From Castellaniella sp034674885 (GTDB lineage Bacteria > Pseudomonadota > Gammaproteobacteria > Burkholderiales > Burkholderiaceae_B): 64,000 bases of DNA. Below the pieces are notes generated by a model that had not been told where the DNA came from, ran no database searches, and worked only from the letters and a program-made list of their open reading frames with translations. Location of the stretch: contig NZ_JAUCDS010000002.1 in NCBI RefSeq assembly GCF_034674885.1, positions 62,001 through 126,000 on the forward strand. The letters run 5' to 3'. Numbering within the stretch: position 1 is the stretch's first letter; the number at the start of each line of letters is the position of its first letter. This document shows, one piece after another, positions 7,933 to 13,663 of this stretch. The position numbers and the translations under genes are program-made.

Positions 7933-8219
7933 GGCTTTTGCTCCATTGCGGCGTCAATCCTGGCGATCAGTTCCATCACGAGCTTGACGTTTCTGCTGCC
8001 GCGTTCCGGCTCGTCATCCTCATTCCAGAATTGAGCGGCAAGCGGCAACTGCTGGCGCGACTCTCTCAACAGGACGCCCAGTTCCTGTATCTCAGGTGAT
8101 TGCAGGACGGCTTGTTCGATGGCGCGGGCGAACGGGACGACTTCTAAGAGATCTTTGTCTGGCGTCGTAAGGGCAATGCGTTTGATCTGTTCGTCCGTCA
8201 GCACGGTTTCAGTGGTCAT
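7929..8219 (-). CDS. hypothetical phage protein (LTDEQI type)
   Basis: 96 residues starting MTTETVLTDEQIKRIAL, followed by a helix with VPFARAIEQAVL and a C-terminal helix LVMELIARIDAAMEQKP. Proteins of this pattern (LTDE.I..I.......FARAIE.A.L) are common in phage early operons; the function is unknown. The start is 53 bases from the upstream gene, and its stop overlaps the start of the small membrane protein. Confidence 0.75.
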   Translation of the reverse strand: MTTETVLTDEQIKRIALTTPDKDLLEVVPFARAIEQAVLQSPEIQELGVLLRESRQQLPLAAQFWNEDDEPERGSRNVKLVMELIARIDAAMEQKP

Positions 8220-8272
8220 GATTGGGTTCCTGTGATGCGATGCCGCCTGTCACGCGGCAGGGGCCGGGGCTG

Positions 8273-8899
8273 TCAGATGTATTCCCACTGGCGACGACTG
8301 TACGGCGACGGGTAAGCGGGCGTCGCATCCTTCAGCCACGCCACAGCGCGGTCACGCAGACTGATGCGGAACTTCGAGCGCAGCCGCGTGGATGACAGCA
8401 GCTTGAACGCACGCTCCCACTGGTCCTGATGTTCAGTGCGTTTCCAGCGGCGCAGAGACGCCAACGTGATGCCGTGCAGCCCGCACACCGCCAGTTCAGC
8501 CGCGTGCTGTTCGCGCAGTGCCGTTGCCTTGGCATGCCGCCGATCAAGTTCGCGCTGTTCGGCTTGGCGAACCTTCCAGGCTTCATATGCCGCCAGAACG
8601 TCCGGTGTGGCGTCAGGCCGACTGTCGTATGCTGGGTAGGACCAGCCGCGTGTGCTGGCGAAGCAGATATCCTCTGGCGCGCCTTTTTCGGGGTTCCAGA
8701 CGATCATGTAGAAATCTGAATCGTCGTAGCCGTTGCGCTCGAAATCGTAGAGGCACAGACCGGCGTGCGTATGCCACAGCACCAGATGCCCGGCACCATG
8801 TTCTTCGCCGCGCAGGGGGCAGTACGCGCCCTCGGGCCAGGGTTCGCCGCCGAACCGCGTCGGCTCCCCCTTAGTGAAATCGAAATTGATGATTGCCAT
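8273..8899 (-). CDS. hypothetical phage protein, first gene of the P_L operon
   Basis: 208 residues from the ATG at 8899; an ATG six bases earlier lies too close to the GGAG, so the second is preferred. The N-terminal half is beta-rich with many Trp/Tyr residues (LWHTHAGLCLYDFERNGYDDSDFY). The C-terminal half is helical and basic with WKVRQAEQRELDRRHAKA and ends RRQWEYI. No recognised family. It is the first clear gene downstream of the leftward promoter at 9922-9950, after an untranslated leader of about 1 kb. Confidence 0.65.
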   Translation of the reverse strand: MAIINFDFTKGEPTRFGGEPWPEGAYCPLRGEEHGAGHLVLWHTHAGLCLYDFERNGYDDSDFYMIVWNPEKGAPEDICFASTRGWSYPAYDSRPDATPDVLAAYEAWKVRQAEQRELDRRHAKATALREQHAAELAVCGLHGITLASLRRWKRTEHQDQWERAFKLLSSTRLRSKFRISLRDRAVAWLKDATPAYPSPYSRRQWEYI

Positions 8900-9647
8900 G
8901 TTCATTTCTCCAGTGTTGCCCCGGCGGCCGGGGCGTGGTGTCATCCGGCGCCACACTCGGTTGAATGCGGCTTCGGATGCGGCCTGCTTCCAGGCCGTGA
9001 TGTATTGCCCCGCGCAACTCCCCGCTGAGCGGGCTCGCAGTGTCCCGGACTTCTCCCGGTGGTCATCTGCCGATTACTCGCCATCGGCTGATTACTGGCG
9101 GGTTCCGTAAAAGTTGCGGCACGGTTTCCAGACCGTCCCCTACCAACTGCCAAGGGGAGCGCCGGACCCCGCGCCTGTTGAAGGCCTCACGCCAATCGCG
9201 GGAATGTATCTATCCGGTTTTTTCTGTCGTCTTTTTGCCAGGGCATACACAGCGGTCTTCCCTCCGTTCACCGGGCGCACCTACACCTCACGGCAGTGCG
9301 CAGCGTCTTTGCAGTCTCTATGCGCTTCACAGCGCGACTGCGGGTACGGGGCAGAAACTCAGGGGAGGGTGCGACAGAGTGATATGCTTTCTGTGCCGGA
9401 GCTATCAACTCCGGTTGCGGCCTGATAAGCCGCTAAAGGTGGCGTTGGCCTGCTGTGCTGACTGCGGCCCGACGGATGTCGGATACCTGTTCAGAGCGCA
9501 GACAGCAGCGTTGCCGACCCAGATAGCCAAGCAATCCTTGGCGCTGGGCGCGGGGAGCATTCTAGATAAGCGACCTGCAACCGCCACGCAAGGGCGGTAT
9601 ACAAGTTCAACCAGGCTCACGCCTGTGGCCACAGGCTTTCCTTGGAC

Positions 9648-9749
9648 ATGCAAATGAACTGGAAAGATTCTGTGAAGGTGGACGTGATTTTTGATGTGGC
9701 CGCAGTCCTACGGGCTGTTGCCGCCATCATCCTGATCGTCGTGACCTAG
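9648..9749 (+). CDS. possible 33-aa membrane peptide
   Basis: A short rightward frame, MQMNWKDSVKVDVIFDVAAV and so on, with a hydrophobic C-terminal span AAVLRAVAAIILIVVT. A second ATG lies two codons in, with GGA six bases upstream. The hydrophobic span and sensible codon use argue for translation, but it runs against the leftward transcript and has no clear promoter. Treat as a candidate only. Confidence 0.35.
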   Translation: MQMNWKDSVKVDVIFDVAAVLRAVAAIILIVVT

Positions 9750-9832
9750 GAACGCGGGGCGGTTCACGCCGTCCCGCTACTCCTGACCTTGAAAGCGCAC
9801 ATCCCTGCGCACCCTCTCCTGAATTCCTGCGT

Positions 9833-9844
9833 TGTTAAAGAGCG
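9833..9844 (-). promoter_or_regulatory. boxA antitermination sequence in the P_L leader
   Basis: On the minus strand the sequence reads CGCTCTTTAACA, matching the boxA consensus of rRNA leaders and closely resembling lambda nut boxA. It lies about 75-85 bases downstream of the P_L -10 element, in the correct orientation, and is followed by a small stem-loop that could act as boxB. BoxA is bound by NusB/NusE and marks transcripts for antitermination. No N-like protein is recognised in the window. Confidence 0.65.
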
Positions 9845-9921
9845 ATCCGCCTATGGCGGGGTCTTGCTGCATCCCTACTGGGCTGGCCTGGGGCCTAGGC
9901 GGTTCGTGATGCGATGGAGAA

Positions 9922-9964
9922 AGAATAGCGCCGCGCTAATCTATTGTCAATAGCGCGGCGCTAA
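9922..9964 (-). promoter_or_regulatory. leftward early promoter P_L with operators O_L1 and O_L2
   Basis: On the minus strand TTGACA (9945-9950) and TATTCT (9922-9927) are separated by exactly 17 bases, a near-consensus sigma-70 promoter pointing left. Two copies of a 14-base operator lie on it: TAGCGCCGCGCTAA at 9926-9939 and its reverse-type copy TAGCGCGGCGCTAA at 9951-9964, 25 bases apart. The first covers the -10 and the second abuts the -35, so a bound repressor would block RNA polymerase. The same operator recurs three times at 13591-13654. Confidence 0.85.
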
Positions 9965-9979
9965 TTATTTTTGAGGGGC

Positions 9980-10006
9980 AAAAAAATAGCCCGCGTCGAG
10001 CGGGCT
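9980..10006 (-). terminator. intrinsic terminator of the 61-aa SOS-boxed gene
   Basis: Read on the minus strand, AGCCCGC and GCGGGCT form a seven-base-pair stem (9988-10006) around a five-base loop, followed by A then seven T. It lies just after the 61-residue gene and before P_L, so that gene forms its own transcription unit rather than running into the early operon. Confidence 0.8.
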
Positions 10007-10024
10007 GGGCGGAGCGATGGAGGG

Positions 10025-10210
10025 TTATCGTCGTCGTTCGCGCATTTCTATGTATGTGCGAAGCCTGAGCACCCCATCCAAGAGTTCATCAAGGGCCTTC
10101 TTTTCCAGACTGAAATCAACGTCCTTCTCCAGCGGCTCCGGCGTACACCGCGCACGCAGATCATCAATTTCATCGTCGATTTTCTTGTTTTTCTTGGCTC
10201 TGCTGGACAT
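10025..10210 (-). CDS. small charged protein under SOS-box control, candidate antirepressor
   Basis: 61 residues, starting MSSRAKKNKKIDDEIDDL, very rich in Lys, Arg, Asp and Glu and predicted almost wholly helical. GGAGAG precedes the ATG with proper spacing. It forms a single-gene unit: a LexA-type box 42-57 bases upstream of the ATG and a strong terminator right after it. It lies beside P_L in a phage whose repressor lacks the self-cleaving domain. By analogy with the LexA-controlled small antirepressors of Gifsy prophages and 186 Tum, it could bind and inactivate the repressor after DNA damage. That role is inference; the sequence matches no family I can name. Confidence 0.75.
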   Translation of the reverse strand: MSSRAKKNKKIDDEIDDLRARCTPEPLEKDVDFSLEKKALDELLDGVLRLRTYIEMRERRR

Positions 10211-10235
10211 GGCGGACTCTCCGGTGTGCTAGTTC

Positions 10236-10273
10236 TAAACGACAAATTACACTGTATGTTTGCACAGTAAAAG
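10236..10273 (-). promoter_or_regulatory. SOS promoter with LexA box
   Basis: The palindrome CTGTATGTTTGCACAG at 10252-10267 has the LexA core CTGT-N8-ACAG on both halves. On the minus strand it lies between a -35-like TTTACT (overlapping its end) and a -10-like TAATTT sixteen bases on, pointing at the 61-residue gene. A repressor bound there would block the promoter. LexA as the ligand is inferred from the consensus. Confidence 0.7.
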
Positions 10274-10327
10274 ACTTGACCTTGGCGCGATTTCGTGGGA
10301 CATCCGCCGGCCGCGGCTTTTCGCGAT

Positions 10328-10346
10328 GGTAGGGAATTTCCCTACC
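10328..10346. promoter_or_regulatory. 19-bp perfect palindrome, operator-like
   Basis: GGTAGGGAATTTCCCTACC is a perfect palindrome around one central base. It has no T-tract, so it is not a terminator. A half-site TCCCTAC recurs at about 10447-10453. Between the two lies an AT-rich stretch with the inverted pair ATCAAT/ATTGAT near 10417-10441. No gene starts here. It may be an operator, or a site for a replication or partition protein. Confidence 0.45.
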
Positions 10347-10513
10347 TGGAATTGCTGTGCGATGGATTGAATCCTACAGCAAATTTTCCAGCAAAACAAA
10401 TAAAATACCTTAAAAATCAATGATTTATATATTATTGATATAGCAATCCCTACTCAATTCAAGAGCATGGTCATGAGTCACAAACTTTTGACGCTATTCC
10501 AGGCATGAGACAC

Positions 10514-10535
10514 AAAAAAGCCGCTCTAGGCGGCT
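10514..10535 (-). terminator. intrinsic terminator, leftward
   Basis: On the minus strand AGCCGCC...GCGGCT forms a stem with a short loop and is followed by six T. It closes whatever leftward transcript comes from 10536-10723 or reads through from the right. Confidence 0.7.
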
Positions 10536-10723
10536 GGGGGGATGGTGGGGGTGGGGTGGTGACCTATAGGGGCAGCAATTGCCCGAAACCCGCATCAATG
10601 CTGGACTATAGGGTGGTGACCTGCTGGGGGTGGAGCGGTCGACAACCTGGGCGGCTGGTGGCCGGAAAATCTGCCGAAACCCGCGCCATTGCTTGTTATT
10701 GGATGGTCGACGGCCCAGGCATG
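10536..10723 (-). ncRNA. candidate structured RNA between two leftward terminators
   Basis: This 188-base interval sits between two leftward terminators (10724-10745 and 10514-10535) and has no frame with an RBS. It holds imperfect repeats: GGTGGTGACCT occurs twice (near 10556 and 10613), and CGAAACCCGC occurs twice (near 10584 and 10677), each followed by a similar AT.AATGC/CCATTGC segment. The layout fits an independent small RNA unit. I see no strong promoter, so this is a weak call. Confidence 0.3.
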
Positions 10724-10745
10724 AAAAAGCCCTCCGGGGAGGGCT
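10724..10745 (-). terminator. intrinsic terminator of the membrane-protein gene
   Basis: Read leftward, AGCCCTCCCCGGAGGGCT folds into a stem of about seven base pairs and is followed by TTTTTC. It lies 17 bases after the stop of the 260-residue gene. Confidence 0.8.
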
Positions 10746-10762
10746 TCAGTGTATGACGATGA

Positions 10763-11545
10763 CTACTTTTTACCGCGCCCATTTCTTGGCAGCGGGGGCC
10801 TTTCCCATGAGAGGGTGTATGCGTATCCAGGTTCAGGATTGGGCAAATTGGCCGAGTAAGATTTTGAGGCTACATCAAAGTTGATTGATTTGATGGATTC
10901 TTTGTTGGCCCCTGGCTTATCTATCGGTTTGCGGGTTAATTCTGCCTTGTTTTTATAGTAGGATTGTGTGGCATGCAATAGTTCAATCCTCCAGCTGAGT
11001 AGCCGGACAGGTTCTTCGACCTTCTGTGAGATGTGCGGAGATGCTCGTTGATCTGAGTCATCGACGGCCATGTTGATATGCACAACTTCCGCATCGTTAT
11101 AGATCCTAGTCGAGAGGAACTCAAGCTTCACGCAGTGTCCATGTGACCCGTGCTCCATCTCCATGACTTCGGGCTGCTTTACTCGCTGTAGATCTGAAGA
11201 CACTACAGGCACATTTGTTCCGGTCCAAACAAATTTATGCTCAAAGAAGCGCATGTAAGGCTTCTTCACTTGTATATGTCTGAATTGCTCGTAGGTGTAA
11301 TGCTTTCCGTCGCTTGTGGAAAAGCGAGTAGATGAAGCAATTGGCAAAAAGCCACTTTTATATCTGCGCCGCAGTGCCAATGCAAACAGTCTCTGCATTT
11401 GCCAACAACAGTACAGCGCGGCCAGGATAACAATAATGAAAGCAGCTAAACTCTTTTCCTTATCATCCAGCAGGTTGTTTGCGCTGATTCCTATTACGCC
11501 GAAGATGGTGCCTATCTTCGTGGCTATTGACCAAAATTTATTCAT
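10763..11545 (-). CDS. AT-rich membrane-anchored accessory protein in the immunity region
   Basis: 260 residues. Two hydrophobic helices lie at the N-terminus (about residues 6-25 and 33-50), with a short basic loop after the second (ALRRRYKSG). The remaining 200 residues are a soluble, probably cytoplasmic, beta-rich domain with no motif I recognise. The DNA is visibly AT-richer than the phage, and terminators flank it (10724-10745, 11563-11584), as expected of a lysogenically expressed moron. No Shine-Dalgarno precedes the ATG; TATAAAAACACA runs straight into it, so translation may be leaderless. Superinfection exclusion or abortive infection is a reasonable hypothesis, not shown. Confidence 0.7.
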   Translation of the reverse strand: MNKFWSIATKIGTIFGVIGISANNLLDDKEKSLAAFIIVILAALYCCWQMQRLFALALRRRYKSGFLPIASSTRFSTSDGKHYTYEQFRHIQVKKPYMRFFEHKFVWTGTNVPVVSSDLQRVKQPEVMEMEHGSHGHCVKLEFLSTRIYNDAEVVHINMAVDDSDQRASPHISQKVEEPVRLLSWRIELLHATQSYYKNKAELTRKPIDKPGANKESIKSINFDVASKSYSANLPNPEPGYAYTLSWERPPLPRNGRGKK

Positions 11546-11562
11546 TGTGTTTTTATAAAAAT

Positions 11563-11584
11563 AAAGGGCGCATTTGCGCCCTTT
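11563..11584 (-). terminator. intrinsic terminator after the repressor transcript
   Basis: AAAGGGCGC and GCGCCCTTT form a nine-base-pair stem around a four-base loop. On the minus strand it is followed by a T-rich run (ATTTTTATAAAAA). It would end the leftward transcript that carries the repressor and the HSDR_N-like gene, and it separates that transcript from the membrane-protein gene. Confidence 0.8.
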
Positions 11585-11931
11585 GCTACATGCTTATCAG
11601 TCATGAATTAGCTGGCATCGGTGTCCATCAGTACTCCCAGTTAACTTTAAAAGATGCGCTGAGCGCATACTTTTGTGACTAGAGACAAGAAGGGTAGCCG
11701 TTCCTTGTGTACTCCCTAAAGAGAACTTTAGAGCAAGATGATTGGCCGACGCAATAAAAATTTGACAAATGTGGATAAGTTCCATAAGAAAGCCTATCTT
11801 GCCCACATCTGTACAAAAACACACCACTATATGTTGTGTCGTTCCGGAATTTCTATCTATTCGTTACATGTTATCCACAGGAGAGTTCAATGCTGTGGGA
11901 TGCCTACCCCCCAACCCCACACCAGAAGGCG
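11585..11931. other. AT-rich interval with two perfect DnaA boxes
   Basis: No well-supported gene lies here; a 76-residue leftward frame (11597-11827) starts at GTG without an RBS and is not called. The interval contains TGTGGATAA at 11770-11778 and TTATCCACA at 11871-11879, both perfect DnaA boxes, in opposite orientation and 101 bases apart, in AT-rich DNA. Such a pair could bind host DnaA for replication or titration, or could be chance. The interval ends in the left copy of a 13-base direct repeat. Confidence 0.5.
11919..11931. repeat. left copy of direct repeat flanking the HSDR_N-like gene
   Basis: CACCAGAAGGCGC here is repeated exactly at 13179-13191. Similarity extends weakly on both sides (CCTAC and CCC.AA upstream, ACTCA downstream). 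The pair brackets the nuclease gene, suggesting that it was inserted by recombination or duplication at the end of the repressor gene. Confidence 0.65.
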
Positions 11932-13086
11932 CTACTCAGCGCTTCCGCTGCGCCCCTTGCGTCGGAAGTTCTCATCGTCCTTGCAGTAGGCGAGGGCGTC
12001 GCCCACAATCCCTACCAGCCGGTACAGGTTCTCGGGCTTGTCGAGCAGCACCTGGTCGCTGGCGCCAATCTGTAGGCCGGCCCGCTCGATCTCTGCGCGG
12101 TGGGCGTCGGTGAGTGGCACAATGAACTGCACGGCCGGGTGCTTCTTGTCGCCCCAGAACCGGAACAGCCACCGATTGGATTTGCCGCCATGCACAATCG
12201 AGAAATAGGACTCGGTATCGCGGGCCTGCAAATCTTCTTGCGGAAGAATGTCGCAGCAGATATTGAACAGGTTGCGCTCGTCGGCGGTGGTGATGATGCG
12301 ATCGTTCTCTGGGTCTACGACAGGGGCGTCTTCATCAGCGACAACCTCCACCGGAGCTGCGGGCGGTATAACCTCGGGTGCCGATAGGCTGGTGGCCACC
12401 ATAGAGCTGACGGATTGAGCTACCGCCTGCTTGACGATTGGTTGAATGCTCTCCAAGAACTTGCTGGTCATGGTGCGTTGTGTTCCCGAGCGAGTGGCGA
12501 CGTATTTCACGAAGTCCAGGTCACAGTCACGCAGCGCAGAGGTGATGGCATCCTTGAAAGCATGCAGGTAGACGTTTTCTTCCGCCAGGGCGCGTAGCGC
12601 GTCAGGCTCCAGATGGTCGTAGTGAAAGCGCTCAAGCTGCTCGGCAATGTCTTCAGCGGCGCCGGCGAAATCGACCACCAGGAACGGTTCGCGGTCCATG
12701 ATGTTGCGATTGTCCAAGTCTGTGAAAAACCGCCACTCCCGACCGTTGGTGATCGCAGCGACGGCGACCTCGGGCGTGGCGTTGTAGTAGCGAGAAAGCT
12801 GAGGGCAATGATTGGTCAGATTGGCTGCGTAGGCCTTGGCCTCAATGAACAGGACGGGGATGCCGTTGCTGAATAGAGCGTAGTCGACGCGCTCGCTGGC
12901 CTTGGCGCCCGGAAAGTCTGCGCCGTATTCCGCTTTTACTTTGGTTGGGTCATAGGGGCTGAAACCCAGGATGTCGAGTAGCGGGAGGATCAGGGCTTGC
13001 TTGGTCGTCTCTTCGGTCGTGCAATGCGCACCGACGTTCTTGACGTGTTCGATGTGATGCTCAATCCGACGCCTGAATTCCTGCAT
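11932..13086 (-). CDS. stand-alone HSDR_N-like nuclease-domain protein
   Basis: 384 residues from the ATG at 13086, which has GGAGG five bases upstream; the frame runs a further 11 codons without an RBS. Residues 25-100 match the N-terminal nuclease domain of type I restriction HsdR subunits (HSDR_N, PD-(D/E)XK fold): TEETTKQALILPLL, then RVDYAL (Asp68) and LFIEAKA (Glu82, Lys84), then an NG.EW.F.TDL segment. No helicase motor follows; instead there is a linker rich in Pro and Val and a C-terminal domain of about 110 residues. Such proteins occur in prophages next to the repressor. A defence or exclusion role is plausible. It is in the same direction as the repressor, with 109 bases between. 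Confidence 0.8.
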   Translation of the reverse strand: MQEFRRRIEHHIEHVKNVGAHCTTEETTKQALILPLLDILGFSPYDPTKVKAEYGADFPGAKASERVDYALFSNGIPVLFIEAKAYAANLTNHCPQLSRYYNATPEVAVAAITNGREWRFFTDLDNRNIMDREPFLVVDFAGAAEDIAEQLERFHYDHLEPDALRALAEENVYLHAFKDAITSALRDCDLDFVKYVATRSGTQRTMTSKFLESIQPIVKQAVAQSVSSMVATSLSAPEVIPPAAPVEVVADEDAPVVDPENDRIITTADERNLFNICCDILPQEDLQARDTESYFSIVHGGKSNRWLFRFWGDKKHPAVQFIVPLTDAHRAEIERAGLQIGASDQVLLDKPENLYRLVGIVGDALAYCKDDENFRRKGRSGSAE

Positions 13087-13178
13087 ATTTCCTCCATCCG
13101 ACTTGCTAAATATTTCCACACACCCATCATGGTTTGTTACCTGGTGGGGAAAAATAAACGCCCTACAGCCCGAAGCCG

Positions 13179-13191
13179 CACCAGAAGGCGC
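13179..13191. repeat. right copy of direct repeat flanking the HSDR_N-like gene
   Basis: Exact repeat of CACCAGAAGGCGC at 11919-11931, placed four bases beyond the repressor stop codon. See the left copy for interpretation. Confidence 0.65.
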
Positions 13192-13195
13192 GGAC

Positions 13196-13576
13196 TCAAG
13201 CCTTCTCGATGTCTATTTTCATTTCCCTGGCGATTGCTTGGATCGCCGCCTCGAGTCTGACGATCTCCTGCCTGTCGAGAGACAGGATCTTGCTTTTCTG
13301 GATCCTTGGGAAGGGCCACGCATCGTCGGATAGGTCCGGGTCAGTGTCCATCCAGCCGACTTCCTTATCACGAAGCTCTTCTAATTCGCGTGCCAGTGGT
13401 GAGCCCATTTGCTTGGGCTTTCCAGTCTTGCTGCCCAGCGACTGGTTCAGTATCTGGCTGTAAGTCGAGTCCCTATCAATTTTCTTCGTCGCCCTATTGA
13501 GGTCGACCGCCCGCCCGCCAACCTCATTGACGAGCATCTTCAGGCGAATGCGGCGCACCTCTTCGACAGTTTTCAT
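13196..13576 (-). CDS. short phage repressor without peptidase domain
   Basis: 126 residues. Residues 5-75 look like a phage repressor HTH domain: VRRIRLKMLVNEVGGRAVDLNRAT, a recognition-helix region around DSTYSQILNQS, then MGSPLARELEEL and GWMD, the usual end of this domain. The C-terminal 50 residues (WPFPRI..SKILSLDRQEIVRLEAAI) form one or two helices and contain no S24/LexA-type Ser-Lys peptidase. GAGGG lies before the ATG. It is transcribed leftward, away from three operators (13591-13654). Being non-cleavable, it would need another route to induction. A repressor role is inferred from fold, position and operators. Confidence 0.8.
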   Translation of the reverse strand: MKTVEEVRRIRLKMLVNEVGGRAVDLNRATKKIDRDSTYSQILNQSLGSKTGKPKQMGSPLARELEELRDKEVGWMDTDPDLSDDAWPFPRIQKSKILSLDRQEIVRLEAAIQAIAREMKIDIEKA

Positions 13577-13590
13577 AGTCCCTCATTAAA

Positions 13591-13654
13591 CAGCGCGGAG
13601 CTAATCGCGTGGTATAGCGCGGCGCTATTGACTGAATGCATAGCGCCGCGCTAA
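13591..13654. promoter_or_regulatory. right operators O_R1-O_R3 and rightward promoter P_R
   Basis: Three operator copies: CAGCGCGGAGCTAA (13591-13604, degenerate), TAGCGCGGCGCTAT (13615-13628) and TAGCGCCGCGCTAA (13641-13654), spaced 24 and 26 bases. They match the two at P_L. Rightward promoter P_R is TTGACT (13628-13633), 17-18 bases, then TAATAT/CTAATA (13651-13657), so the second and third operators cover it. The first operator lies between P_R and the repressor start and could control the repressor's own promoter, as in lambda. Confidence 0.82.
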
Positions 13655-13663
13655 TATTTGTGC

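Larger units (their letters stand above)
8900..9921. other. long untranslated leader of the leftward early operon
   Basis: About 1 kb between promoter P_L and the first clear leftward gene. Contents seen: a boxA sequence at 9833-9844; a short stem-loop just after it on the minus strand (GCGCA...TGCGC near 9796-9812); a perfect 16-bp palindrome GCCTGTGGCCACAGGC at 9621-9636; and GC-rich short hairpins through 9000-9360. A leftward frame at 9405-9653 (82 residues, TTG start, no RBS) has somewhat protein-like composition but is not called. A 33-residue rightward frame (9648-9749) is listed separately. The arrangement suggests an RNA-level regulator or antitermination leader. Confidence 0.55.

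Noticed and set aside
9040..9657. 205-codon rightward frame in the P_L leader
   Set aside because: Ser/Arg/Pro/Cys-rich with no RBS or domain; it opposes the P_L transcript.
11597..11827. 76-codon leftward frame ending just before the terminator at 11563
   Set aside because: Position is suggestive, but the start is GTG without an RBS, composition is not convincing, and it runs over a DnaA box. Left as non-coding.
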